From the NCBI GenBank assembly GCA_030549775.1, contig CM060174.1:95930132-95994131 (forward strand): DNA of 64,000 nt. Direction: 5' to 3'. Within the stretch, counting starts at the first letter, position 1; every line of letters begins with the position of its first letter. A program made the translations under genes and the position numbers. The notes under the pieces are model-generated. The model made no database searches. It had not been told where the DNA came from and saw only the letters and a program-made list of their open reading frames with translations. Source of the DNA: Tamarix chinensis (taxonomy: Eukaryota > Streptophyta > Magnoliopsida > Caryophyllales > Tamaricaceae). Of the stretch, positions 1 through 11,895 are shown piece after piece.

Positions 1-447
1 CCGGGCTGCCATGAGGAAATGAAGGGGTAGAATAGAAATAGTTTAAGAAGAGTCGTAGTGTGAAATAAATGTTTCAAACCATAAAGGGGTCCACCTTAAC
101 GTCCCTTAATTTTCTTATGCAGCATCAACTCACGATGAATGGACGCATAGGGAGACTCGAGGAGGCGTTTGAAGCATTCATGGAGTTTGTTCGGCAACAA
201 CCTGTTGTACCGGTGCCGCACCCCCACCACACCGAGGGCGCCGGTGAAGATCGGCCGAGGAGAGAGATATAAGACCATCGTCCAATGCCGACGTTCGAAC
301 CACCCTCAGAACCACTCCCTACACCGCCCTCTAACTAACCACACCTCCCTTATCCCTTGATTTACCCTACACAAGCCACCTCGGTTGTGCAAAGTTTCCT
401 TCTCGATCAACCACTCTTCTACCCCTACCTCCCTTCTCACCACTGTC
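1..447. other. Unassigned flank; 270-447 probably part of the reverse family-A LTR
   Basis: Bases 1-260 are mixed sequence with one short open frame (69-272, +) ending in an acidic/arginine stretch; it has some look of a retroelement gag start but I cannot place it. Bases 270-447 are pyrimidine-rich with many CACC/ACCAC words, like 2,280-2,640 on the other side of the family-B solo LTR. Because that LTR has a perfect target duplication, 447 and 2,279 were adjacent before insertion, so this strip belongs with the A copy that ends at 6,322. Confidence 0.4.
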
Positions 448-2273
448 TGGTGTGACCGTAGCCGGCACGCAATTTAAACCCTCTTGTTATCAATTGTAGC
501 ACTGGTAAATAGGGTATCGTTCTAGCCGGGGATTGAGAGGGCTCACCTCTATCTAACTAGCTTAAACTATAAATAAAAATAAAAACACTAAATAACCTAA
601 AATAAATAAATAAGAAAAATACTAATGGGGGTTTATCAAAATAATAATAAAATAATAAAAGAATTAAATAGAATAAAGTAAACTAATAATGAAAATAATG
701 GAAATAATGGGAAACTTGCAGATATGAGAAATATGTTAGGGAAATAAAAATCCACCACTAGATTAGATCGAGATATAATATTTATTTCTAAGTCATCCTT
801 TAATCGTAAGAATGAGATCGACCAAGTTGCACACCAAACGCAGGTCCATACACCTTATATTACTTCCCTTAATTAATTAATACGACCACGTGCCTATATT
901 AACCCTATTAAATACTAGCAGTATAGCAGCAACAAGCGGCTCCTATATTTAACTAGATTTAATGCATTAAGTGTAAGTGGAAGGTTGTCAATCTAAGTAC
1001 CCAGACTAGTACAAAACGTATGTCTAGCTGTATTTCCTATCCTTGACCCACACATATCGAAACGTTTTACCACTTCGGTTAGAATCACAAAACCATTAGG
1101 TGAATTGTTATCTAACCTAGCTGCAATTTATACATATAAATTCTAGTATATTTAGATGGCCACCTCGCAAGCAAACAATCCTACATACTGTCACTTATGA
1201 TGTACCAGAATAAGGCATGCACCAAATAAACTATACTTGACATAATCATAAATATAAACGATAGCAATTAATATAGAGTCAAGAAACAATCTCATGAAAC
1301 AAAAAAAATAAAATTAAAATTCAAATAATAATCTAGGGTTTCAATTCATTCCCTAACAATAAATAATCAGCCAACCATAATTAAAGAATTAATTACACAG
1401 AAATATATATCTAAAATATAAATTAAAAATAAGAGAAAGAAATAACCGGAATTAATTTTGAATTAAAGATCAAGAATTTATTCAGATAAAAATTAATTTT
1501 ATCTGAAATAAATTCTACCGGTATAAATTTTCCTCTAATTTCTTCCTTCTTTGGGTGCCTTGATTTCTGTGCAATAATTTTCTTTTTCTTTTTCTTTTCA
1601 TCGCTGGCGGTTGATGGCGCACTGTTGCCGCGGCGCGTCTCTGCCTTCCGTGCCCTGTCACGTTGCTCCTCCTTTGGCCTCGGTTTCCGTGCGCTACTCT
1701 TGTTCGTCCTTTTTCCGTGCGGCTGCTCCCTTTTTTCTCCTCAGCGTCGAGCCTTGAAGGCTCTCGCTTCTCGCCTCTTAATTACGCCTGTGCCTGCTCC
1801 TCTCTTTTTATTAACGCTGCTTGCCCTTTCCACGCCAGCCCTGCTGACTTTTTTTCATCGTTTCGTGCTGCCGTCTTTCTTTGCCCATGCCATGTGAGCC
1901 CTGATGCGTCGTTCAGGCCCCTCCTCGCCCGGCTTCGTTTCTTTTCCGTGCGTCGAGACCTGTTTGGTTTTGTTGGCTTACTCGTCGTTCCAGGCCTTTG
2001 GGCCTTCGGCCGTTGGTCCAAAGGTCTTATCTTTTTTTTTTTAATTTTCTTTTACTTAAAAATAAAACCTGCAAAATAAAATTTAATAAATATTAATAAA
2101 TAATATTTTATTCTAAATTTACTAAAATTATATCATTTTAGCTCAAATAATAATATTTATACAATTTTTACCACTTAAGCATAAAACAATAATTATTCCC
2201 CTATATTAGTTAAATAAACTACCAAAAACTAAGATTATAAGGGTATAAAATGTGTCAAAATATGAACTCATCA
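448..2273 (-). mobile_element. Family-B solo LTR (about 1.8 kb), TSD CTGTC
   Basis: Runs from TGGTGTGACCG to ...ACTCATCA, with TG...CA ends, and is flanked by the perfect 5-bp duplication CTGTC (443-447 and 2,274-2,278). It is the reverse complement of 34,585-36,371 along its whole length; blocks I compared by eye are above 90% identical. No primer-binding site, polypurine tract or coding domain is attached, so it is a solo LTR left by LTR-LTR recombination. It has a GC-rich block (about 1,610-2,020) inside AT-rich flanks. The wording of one end (GGGTATCGTTCT, GGGGATTGAGAG) recalls Tat/Ogre-type Ty3 LTRs, but that family call is an inference. Strand is set relative to the other copy only. Confidence 0.88.
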
Positions 2274-2694
2274 CTGTCCACCACCACTACCACCGCAACC
2301 ACTGCCCCTTACACCTCCCAAAAACACCTGCAGACCTTCCTCTACCTCTCGATACTCTTCTTTTTCTCTTCCACCCTCTTCTCCTCTCTTTCTCTCCTTC
2401 TTCCACTTTCGGCCACCACTACCGCCTTTGTGCACCGCCACCTTTATTCTACTCCTCTCCATCTAGGAAACCATAAACACCCCTACTCCCACCCTCATTC
2501 TTCCTCTCCTTTTCCGAGCATTCGACTTTTCCTCTTTTCTTCTCTTTTTTGGGCCACCGCCACCACCGCGGTCCACCACCACCGGTGCCGCCTATCACCA
2601 CCAACCCAAGGTGGAACCCTAAACCCTCTCAACCCTTTTACACTATTTATACAAGCTTTATTTATTTTATTTTATTTTATTTCCATTAATTTGA

Positions 2695-2939
2695 ATATAT
2701 TATTATTATGATCATTATTATTACTACTAATGTTTTATTATTATTGCTATTGAGAGTCGAAGCTTTATTATATTTTTATTTTGGTTATATTTTTATTATT
2801 ATTATATGATTATTATCATTATCATCATCATCATTATTATTATTATTATTTTCAATATTAGTATTATTATTCTAGATAGGGTCGATACCCTATTATGTCT
2901 ATTTCAAAATTTTAGTATTAATATTATTAATACCATGTC

Positions 2940-2982
<43 letters not shown>

Positions 2983-3159
2983 TAGTATTTATTATTATTA
3001 TTAGTATTATTAATTTTATTAATTTTATTATTATTCGATGTAGGGTCGAAACCCTACTTCATTTTATCTTCGATTATTATCATTACTATTATTACCATTA
3101 TGGTTGTTATTATTTCTTAATATTATTATGGTTTTTATCATTATTATTATTACTATTTC

Positions 3160-3202
<43 letters not shown>

Positions 3203-3277
3203 TTGGTGAAGGGCTGAAGCCCTTATTTCACTTTCTTTTCGAATTATGTCCTTTTCATTATTATTATTATTATTTAT

Positions 3278-3309
<32 letters not shown>

Positions 3310-3416
3310 TTTCTGATATCATTACTATTATTATTAAAATTAAATCTTCAAACCTTATATTATCAACTTTTACAATATTGATATTATTTCTTATATCCTT
3401 AGCAAAATTAGTAATT

Positions 3417-3457
<41 letters not shown>

Positions 3458-3480
3458 TATTATTATTATTATTATTTTAT
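2695..3480. repeat. (ATT/AAT)n microsatellite tract in A1
   Basis: Long runs of ATT and, at 3,423-3,458, AAT triplets are interrupted by short unique pieces that contain a recurring 'gggtcgaaaccct'-like phrase (near 2,880, 3,043 and 3,212). Every better-preserved family-A copy has such a tract at the same relative place. Poly-Leu/Ile/Asn open frames here come from the triplet repeat. Confidence 0.9.
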
Positions 3481-4019
3481 CAAAAACCCTAATCTTAAAA
3501 TAAATATGGAATTAATGGTATTTTTAGTAGGAGGGAACCTAATCATTAGCTTTTTCCTCATATAGGTGAGACTAGTCAAAGCCCTAAGAAGGCGTAAGAG
3601 CATGCTCCAAGACTAGTGTCATTTTAGGTAAGGGTGTAACTAAGGCTTTATGTGTGTAATGTGTATTACATGCCTTTGATGCCTTGTATAATGTCGTGTT
3701 GTGTATCATGTGCTATTAGTTGACTATTTTATGTATGGAACAGCTTGAAGTTAATGTATGCTTATATGCCTTTTATTGTATATGTTGATACGTATATGTG
3801 GTGAAATGATATGGAATATGATGTAATGTGTTTTAACCCTTTAAAAAATGCATGTGAGGATGTTTAATGTAGTACTATGTGAGGGAAAGGATGAAAAATA
3901 AAAGTGGGGAAGTAAGTAGACCAAAGGGAAATAAGTTGACCAAGGAATGTGAGTTGACCTAAATATTTTAATGGTCCATGGGTGGATGAATAAAATGGGG
4001 ATTTTAAATAAAATAAATG

Positions 4020-4480
4020 AGTGGGAGAATCTATGGTTTTGCATCGTAGAGTCTATGGTTGTGCATGGGAGAGTCTATGGCTTTGTATGGGAGAATCTAG
4101 GGTTTCGTACGGGAGAATATATGGTTTTGCATGGAATAATCTAATCTATGGTGTTGCATGAGAGAATCTAATCTATCATTTTTTATGGGAGAATATAGGT
4201 TTTGCATGGAGGAATCTAGGGTTTTTTATGGTAGAATCTAGGGTTTTCCATGGAGGAATCTAGGATTTTGTATGAATGGATCTAGGGTTTGCATGGGAGA
4301 ATCTAAGTACGTAGGGGAGAATCTAGGGTTTTGAATGAATGGATCTATGGTTTGCATGGGTGAATCTAGGGTTTCACGTGGGATTTTTAGGGTTTGCATG
4401 AAAAAGTTCGAAGGTGTGCATGGGAATGTTAGCGTCTGCTTGGGAGTAAAATTTACATATGGAAAGTTGACTTGGGACGT
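4020..4480. repeat. Minisatellite, unit about 25-30 bp around 'atgggagaatctaggg'
   Basis: At least a dozen degenerate units of the form 'gcatgggagaatctagggttt' vary in length and detail. The unit carries the telo-box-like word TAGGGTTT. Its reverse complement, with ACGTA inserts, forms the array at 56,940-57,470 in copy A7, so the array is an old part of the LTR that expands and changes copy by copy. Confidence 0.8.
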
Positions 4481-5204
4481 AAGGAAGGTAATGGAAAAGT
4501 TGTTTGGGTGTTTGGAGGTTTTGGGTGAAAAATAGTAGGTAGGACAATATAAGGGTATATAGGAGACCAAGCTAGGGTTTGGGGCCCTAATATGAGAAGG
4601 TGGTAAAAAGGAGAAATAAATGGATGTGAGTGGAGTACGAGAGGATGGTGTAAATTATCAAGTGAGGATGAGCATGAATGGCATGAAAGAAAATAAGGAG
4701 TGGAATGTGATAAAAGGAGGGGTGACATGTGAACATGAGGAAGCTAGGGTTTGGTGTGGTCAGTTAGGGTTTGATGTGGCTACTTAGGGTTTTTGTGACC
4801 ACACGCGTACTTGAGGAGTAAGGCTTCATGATGAGGGTTGAATCGAAGAATTATAAAGTCTGGGGTATTAAAATAGTTTGGGTCATGTGAAGTGGAGCAG
4901 GATGGATCATATAGGTATAAATTAGGGTTTCGGGATAAAACCCTAGAGAAAGGTGTTGAGTGGACTTGGAAGAGTAAGGTAGTGGGCCTTAACCCATATA
5001 CTTAAGAGTTGGACTTCTAGTGTGATATAGGATATGGAGGAAAGGATGTTGGGGCAAGTTAGGAGGTGTAGGAGTATGATGATATACATCGGGTCCGTTG
5101 GAGGATAGGCGTAGGGAGAGTGAGTCATGCATGTCTAGGGTGAAGCTTCTGAATAAGATACTATAAAACATTAATCATGTAAAGTGGAATATTATTAAGT
5201 CGGG

Positions 5205-5560
5205 TCTAATCGATCCACCGGTAAGAAATAGTGGTTAGGGCGTTTCGTCCTACGTGTGACCGATCCACCGGCTATAATAGTGGTTAGGGTATGTTACCTT
5301 ATGTGTGACCGATCCACTGACTATAATAATGATAGATCCCGAGTTCAATAAACCAAACCCTGAGTTTACTAAGAGACATAAAAGACACTAAGTACTTATA
5401 GTAAACTACCATGTGAGCCGGGGCTAACTGATCCACCGGTGAGAAATAGTGGTTAGGGCGTCCCACCCTATATGTGACCGATCCACCAACTAATAATAGT
5501 GACCAGGTGCATTGTGCCTGTGTGTCTCTGCTCCACCAGCTATAATAGGGGGGTTCTCGT
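5205..5560. repeat. Tandem module 'cgatccaccgg...taatagtgg', about 50 bp per unit
   Basis: The phrase CGATCCACCGG recurs at 5,211, 5,261 and 5,310 and again near 5,429 and 5,478, each followed by a variant of AATAGTGG. The same module, read on the other strand as CCACTATTAT..CCGGTGG, is found in the other family-A copies (8,500-9,030, 36,400-36,650, 47,140-47,480, 54,400-54,860, 56,430-56,850). Confidence 0.85.
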
Positions 5561-7359
5561 ACTCGCATGGATTTTATAAAGAGCATGGTGTGAAATGAGT
5601 ACCTATAAGAGATTAATTAAGTAATTAATCCAGACTATAAATGGATCTTTGTATATCTACCTGAATGATCGTATACTACTATGTTATCATGTTGGAATAT
5701 ATGCTTTTTTTATTATTCCGCTTGGTTTTATATGCTTCTATGGGTTGGCCTTAGTGCACGATTACCTTACTCAGTACGTAGCGTATTGATCACCCTTTTC
5801 ATGAGTGCTGCTCATTCCCCCAAGCAGAAGGCCCTTCTAACTTTATACAGGTGGGCGATGCATTTTTTTATGCTTTTGATGTCCATGAGGCATCAGGTGG
5901 GGCTGAGTGTTGATCATGGGATTGGTTCAATGATCATATCAATGTGGCTGAATTATCTCTTTATGTCATTCTGTTTGTTTATGTTATTTATTTTCTATAT
6001 TGGATTTTTCAAGAATAAACATTATCGTTTGTAGACATTATTCCCTTCGAGGAATTTTGATTTCGTACTTTGAGATATGTAACTTTCTATGTGTACTCTA
6101 ATTTCTATGCTATGACTATTCTAGTTTTCCTTTTAATGAACTCTTAGTTTGAGTATTAAATTGAGTTTAAGGATAATTCCTTTAGCCTTAGCACTTGGTA
6201 CTGGAATGGTAGGAATGAACCGGTCTGGTACTAAGTGTGGCGGTAACATTCCAAAAATTCACAAGTTCTAATTTAATTTATTTGCTTCCGTTTAAAAAAA
6301 TAGTAAATTTTGGGGTGTTAAAGACAACCTTTATTCTCCCCTTTCTTCTACCACCATAGGTCATCCTAGTTGTTTGTTTCCAACCACCCACCTCCTCCAC
6401 CATCACCCGCAACCACCCCACACCACCTACACCTACTTTCCCCTTCTCTTGCTCTTTTTCTCCTTTTCTCCCTCTTTTTCCCCTTCTCTACACCCTCCTC
6501 CCTGCAAACTATGCTACCGCCTCTGCCACCTTTAAGCCACTTGCACCACACCCTCCAATCACTAGCCACTTCCTCCCTTACCTCCTACACCCAACAACCA
6601 AAACCAACACCTTCCACCATCTCTCACAACTCTCAACCGAGCCACATTTTCCCCCTTCCATTTTGGCCATTTTTGCATGCTCGCGTTGCACATACATCTT
6701 GAGTTATGTAGTGTATATTTATATGTTTTGGATAATAATTAAGGCATAAGGGTAGTTTGATAATTTTGTTTTAATAAATATTTTCAATAAAAATTATTAT
6801 TTCAATTATCGAATATTAATATGGTATTTGTGATATTAATTTTTAGGCAATTTTTTTATTAAATGGAGCCTAAGCATTTTTAATCGCATACTTGTAAAAA
6901 AAAATTGTTGGAAATTATGTAACCTTTACACCTCCACTAAAATATTTGGATTATCGTATATTAGCACATTAGGGTTTTTGATATGTGATTTGTGTTGATA
7001 TGATGTATTACAAATAATCCCATGATTATTAATGTTATTATGGAAAATGGAAAAATAATGCATGTCATTTTGTGTAAGATGTTATGTGTGTAAAAGGGGT
7101 GGTTGAGAAGGGGACTAATGTTGGGAAGTAATGATGTATGTTATGTGTATATAAAATGCTAGGTTAAGTATGTATGGACACTTGTAGTAAAAATATTACT
7201 ACTATGAGCCCTGGGGGCAATTTTGTCATTTAGACACATCATGATTTTTAACCCTAACCGGGATGTCAATCATGTTATATATTGCGCTAGGAATGGAGAT
7301 AGGAGTTGTGTGAATTGTAAACACATGATTTAACATGGTAATCAATATTTTAGGGTCTA

Positions 7360-7800
7360 GGGGTATCTTGATAATTTTTAATATATGATGTGATCGTTCC
7401 AATAAATGTGTAGGCTAAGTGTTATGTGGAGTTAAGTATGAAATTAAGGGTTTATGGTATTGGTATCACATGTTTGGGCATAAATGTCGATATTATATGA
7501 CCTAGGGATATTTTGGTATTTTAAATGTACTATGGTGTTCATCCTAATAAATATACATGATTAGTAATAATTGGTGTTAAGCATGAAATTAGGGGTTTGA
7601 GATATTAGTAACATATTTTTGGGTATGAATGTTAATATTATATGGCTTAGGGACATTTTGGTAATTTTTAGTGTGCAAAGGTGGTTACCCTAATAAATAT
7701 GTATGATAGGTAATAATTGGTCTCTAAAAGTGGATATGGGGGTTTATGATGACATAGTTGAGTAGCTTTGCACATTTAGGGAGTCCATGGAGTGCTAAAG
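7360..7800. repeat. Tandem repeat, period about 146 bp, 3 units (in A2)
   Basis: The word AATAAAT, after a CC- or CCT- lead, recurs at 7,401, 7,546 and 7,692, giving spacings of 145 and 146. Each unit also has a phrase like 'agggatattttggtaattt' and a phrase like 'gaaattaggggttt'. The 'ttttggtaattt' phrase links it to the large array in copy A6 (52,560-53,720). Confidence 0.75.
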
Positions 7801-8499
7801 GATGAGAGGTTACCAAAACGGTGGAACTAGTCAACTAAGGTCTAATAGGTCAAAGTACAAAACCCTAGGGGTAGGTTATTATCACATATATAAAAAATAG
7901 GAGATTTAGGCTCTAACCTTGGATTATGATATTAATCATCCTATTTGGGGATTGTGTACCAAATTAAATAGCCATGTAGGGTAAGTGAGAGCAGTTATAA
8001 CTACAATGAGGAAAATAGGGTTTTGAGAGGGGTCCGATTTAGGAGGTTATTATCATATGTGTATAATGGGGGAGTTAGTCTAGAAAAATTTTAGGAGATG
8101 GATACTCATAGTAGCATATTCTTGGTTATGGAAAACTAAGACTAAACAAGTAGTACAGAAGGAGCTAGGCCAACTAGGGAAAATTAGGGTTTTGAGGAGT
8201 AACCCTAGAGGCCAATTGTTATCATATGTGATAAATGGGGAAAATAGGCTATGCCTCATGAATAGAGAGATTTCTAATGATAATTATGAGTTTTTGGATA
8301 AATTAGGGACTCAAAGGATCATTAGGGGGTAGGGATGTACCTAAGATTAAGAAACTACGGTTCCTAAGGGGAGAGGGTTGGTCCGAGGTGGTAGTTAGGC
8401 AGGAGCCATACTTGAGCTATGCATGTCTATGTGTGGTATTAGAAACAAATCAGACACTAATCACTTAAATTAGAAGATCACTTCAGTCGGGGTTGGTTG

Positions 8500-9030
8500 T
8501 ACCTCATTTATCGGTCTATCGGTGAGAATAGTGGCAAGGAGCATGCTACTTTGGGTTTGTATTACATTTACCAATCCACCAGTTAAAATAGTAGCTAAGA
8601 TCATGTTGCCCTAGTTTTTTATTATATTTACCAGTCTACCAATGAGAATAGTAGCTAGGAGTGTGCTACCTTGGATTTGTATTGTATTTATCAGTTCATT
8701 AGTGAGAATAACGGGGTTCTGAACTCAAGTAATAAAATCCTTAGACAATAATAACTTATGGAAAGACACTAATTACTTACAATGGAACACCATGTGGGTC
8801 AGGACTGATTGTACCTTGTTACTAGTCCATCGGTGAAAATAGTGGCTAGAAGCATTCTACCCTATGGTTGTACTATGTTATTGATCCACCAGTGAGAATA
8901 GTGGTCAGGAGCATTCTACCCTAGAGTTGTACCTTATTATAGGTCCATCGATGAGAATAGTGGTCAAGAGCATTCTGCCTTGGGGATGCACCTTATTGAT
9001 TGGTCCATTGATGAGAATAGTGGGGTCCCT
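8500..9030. repeat. Diverged tandem module of about 60 bp (in A2)
   Basis: Units begin with 'ggtctatcggtgagaatagtgg' variants near 8,512, 8,572, 8,632 and 8,692, then again in 8,820-9,030, at a spacing of about 60 bp. They are the same module as at 54,404-54,600 but with many substitutions. Confidence 0.75.
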
Positions 9031-9894
9031 AAACCCATGTGGATATAAAATTCATGAGTTGACTAATTACTGCACTAATATCATGAGTTTAGATAATAAT
9101 GAATGAATTGATATGATCTACTGATGTGTATGAAATTCTTGTTATGATATTATTGAGAAGTTGTGGATTGATTAATTGAGTTGCGCCTCCTACTAAGAAT
9201 GACATGGTTTTTTAATTATACTATAAAGAATATCGCTTGGATATTCCAATAGTAAGTTTCTGTTATTTCTAAGTGAATGAGTATTGATAGCATATAACCT
9301 TGATGCATGTGGCCATATGAATAATTATTGTATTTTAGTTAATATATGCATAATTCCATGTTCATGTGTTTGATGTGATGTATGTAATGTGTTACATGTG
9401 AGCCTTGCATATGAATCTTGTATAATGGGTTATTTGGTACCATTGTACTAAATGGATCATTTTTTAGGCCCCTGCTTATTCAATGAGCAATGCCCTTTGT
9501 AGGTTAGCTCACAAGATCGTTTGAAGGTTATTCATTAGGATTGAGAGTGTAGGGTTATCTCAGATTCTGAATGATGATTTGAACCAGGAATCTTCTGTAT
9601 TTTTCTTTATAATCTTTCATATTTCCTTTTCATTGGCGTCCTTTTTGTAACCACAATTAGTGAGTTTTCTTTGGAATGTGAGTTAACCTTCCTAACTATA
9701 ACACTACTCTATTTTATATTTGTATTCTTGAAATTTAAGTAAAGTAACGTATTAATCTTACACTTGGTATCGGAATGGTAGAGGAAACTGGTCTGGTACT
9801 AAGTTTAGCGGTAACACCCTATAATTTACCGTCTTAGCTCCTGCTTATAACTTCTAAAAATAAAATTTTTCCAAAGAAAATTTTGTGTGTTACA

Positions 9895-11785
9895 CACACA
9901 GAAACCTCTCAATTCCTTATTTTTTTAATTCATGCATGTGGTATGCTATAAGTGCAATGTATTCTCGTTGCATGCATAATTTAAAAGGTCATTCGCTAGC
10001 CATTTTACAATATGTTCGCCCAACCTTTGCACCTCCATACTACTACCTTCATTCGCCATTTTACACCACTATACCACTACCTTCACTAGCCATTTTTCAC
10101 TGTCTCTGCCTTCACTAATGATATTATGCTACTACTGTTGCAACTAATGTCTCCTCCCACCTTGATTATCTTTGACCTTCATCCTCGGTGTAGAGAGTAA
10201 GCCCTGATTCTCAACCTCAATGATTCTATGAATATTTACTTTGTTATTTTTATTTTAGCTAAACTTAATCTAAAATTGATAAATGATAATTTAGGGTTAC
10301 TTTATTCTTTAATTTCATTATGATATTTGGGGATAATAAAATCAAAGTCTAAACCTGAAAATGTTAGGTATTAAGGACAATTGTCATGTGATAATCTTAT
10401 TGAGAACATGGTTGCGATATCTGCTCACTGAGAGGAGGCTGAGTGAATTGAAATCAGATTTTAGTTTTAGAATATCAGTATTTGCTTTATTATCTAGAAT
10501 ACCTAGTTGAAATTAGAACTGCTTGACTAATATACTAGAAATGTGAAACCACGGTTGTCTATATATAATATGAGTCATAATCAGATATTATTATCTTTCT
10601 GCTATGGATTCTGATTAATGATATTTCTTGAATGGAGCTTATAAGCTATAATTGTAGTTTGGAGTTTGTATTATTATTTTTTAGGGTAGGAGTGTATATA
10701 TGGTAGTTGCTCTACCTTGGCAAGGAATATATAAACAATAGATTCTCAAAGGATGGATAGTCGTTGCTTTCTTTTAATTAAGTACGGTTGTTGCATGTTG
10801 CATATCAAGACTTCTAAAATGCAAGTTAAGATGAAGGCTAATTTCAGAGATCCATTACGTTTTAAATTTGTATCACTGATGGTGATTAGATGTAGCAAAT
10901 GGGTCATATGGGTTGGGTTTGGGTCGAGTTAATTTGGGTCAGGTCAAAATCGGATTACTATACAATTGTGTTGGGTTCGAGTTCGGGTCTAATTCAAGAA
11001 ATTATAATTTGGGTGGAGTTTGTATTGGATTGGATCATTTTGGGTTAAGAGAGTATCGGGCCAGATCCGGGTCTAACCCATCTTATTTATGTAGCTTTAG
11101 GTTCGATTCAAGTATATAGACTTTAGGTCAAATCAGGTTTGGGCTAGGTAGATTCAGTTCTATAAACTCAATTATAAACTCTGGGTCGTATTTGGTTTGG
11201 ACCAAGTTAATTTAATTTAGATTTTGTACTGACACTGATTTTTATCAATTTAATATAATTAATAAATTAAATTTTGTGATTTATTATTATAATTATAATT
11301 ATCATAGTAATTTTTATCATAATATATATAATGATATAACAAATTTTTATCATAAAATATGTTATAGTAGTAGTAGTAATAAATTTTCATTATTAGTATT
11401 AATATGATTATAAATATTATTATATAATATTGGTTTTTATAATAATTATAATTATCATGTTAATTATAATAATTATTTTTATTGTTGTTTTTATCATCTT
11501 TAGAAATATAATAATCATTATTAGTATTAGAAATACAAATATAAATTTTACTATTGTTATTCTAATATTATATGTTATAATTATTATATTTACCATTATA
11601 ATTTTTATGTTCATAATAATTAATACCTGTAAATAATAATAATATATGAGGATAAGGGTCTTCATGCATGTCTATTTATTTAATTATACAAGTGATTAGT
11701 GGCATATGATTAAAAGAGAATTCTTACACTTCATAAATTATGAAAGTGATAAATAAAGTGAGAATTGTAATCCAGTTAGAGAAAG
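9895..11785. other. Unassigned AT-rich intergenic DNA
   Basis: No gene recognised. 9,895-10,180 is pyrimidine-rich with short duplications ('cattcgc..gccatttta'). 10,200-10,860 is AT-rich without long open frames. 10,905-11,180 is a degenerate array of TTGGGTC/GGGTTCGGGT words, a simple-repeat pattern common in plant intergenic DNA. 11,230-11,660 is almost pure A/T with short ATT/AAT runs that produce poly-Ile frames on both strands. Confidence 0.6.
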
Positions 11786-11895
11786 GCCTTTGTTTTTCTT
11801 ATCTTCATCCCTATAGCTCCATAAAATTTCAACCACGCGTCTCTGCCTTGTGTGTTCTTAGGCTATAGCACCACTCATAAAGATTACTTATGTCT
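11786..11895 (+). pseudogene. Copia pol fragment, left part (integrase/GYS region)
   Basis: With one frameshift this strip reads as the copia motif region 'HPYSS.KFQPR' and then CVFLGYSTTHKDYLC, which is cut after the first part of a codon by the family-A insertion at 11,896. Reading resumes at 15,336 with the matching tail 'LPSHHLYISRH'. The 5' part of the copia element is missing beyond about 11,786. Nonsense and frameshift changes show it is dead. Confidence 0.8.

Larger units (their letters stand above)
2274..6322 (-). mobile_element. Family-A giant LTR, reverse copy A1 (left end not seen)
   Basis: The right end reads ...TTTTGGGGTGTTAAA, matching the family terminus GGGTGTTACA with CA changed to AA; the next five bases are GACAA. 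Going left it holds the family blocks in reverse: the conserved block with 'accggtctggtactaagtg' (6,213-6,240), a hairpin block near 5,770-5,850, the CCACTATTAT/CCGGTGG-type tandem module (5,205-5,560), CATGCATG (5,128), a minisatellite (4,020-4,480), (ATT)n (2,700-3,480) and a CACC-rich strip (2,280-2,640). Family-B LTR 448-2,273 is inserted in the CACC-rich strip. The AT-rich tail and left terminus lie before the window or are lost. Confidence 0.75.
6323..9894 (-). mobile_element. Family-A giant LTR, reverse copy A2 (left part displaced)
   Basis: The right end reads ...TTTTGTGTGTTACA (9,881-9,894). Leftward there follow the conserved block (9,760-9,830, with 'cggtctggtactaag'), the tandem module at 8,500-9,030, the minisatellite at 7,360-7,800 and a CACC-rich strip at 6,370-6,660. 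The copy starts abruptly in that strip right after the end of A1. The simplest reading is that A1 inserted into the CACC strip of A2, which puts the left part of A2 before A1 and outside the window. A2 looks more diverged than the others: many CCACTATT words have mutated. Confidence 0.7.

Noticed and set aside
3110..3322. Asn/Leu-run frame
   Set aside because: Produced by the ATT tract of A1.
5205..5560. Repeat-spacer pattern looking a little like a CRISPR array
   Set aside because: Plant nuclear context, repeats diverge from unit to unit, spacers are themselves similar, no cas genes; it is an LTR tandem module.
5681..6034. 117-codon hydrophobic frame on +
   Set aside because: Lies across the conserved hairpin block of an LTR and is not kept in sister copies; no family likeness.
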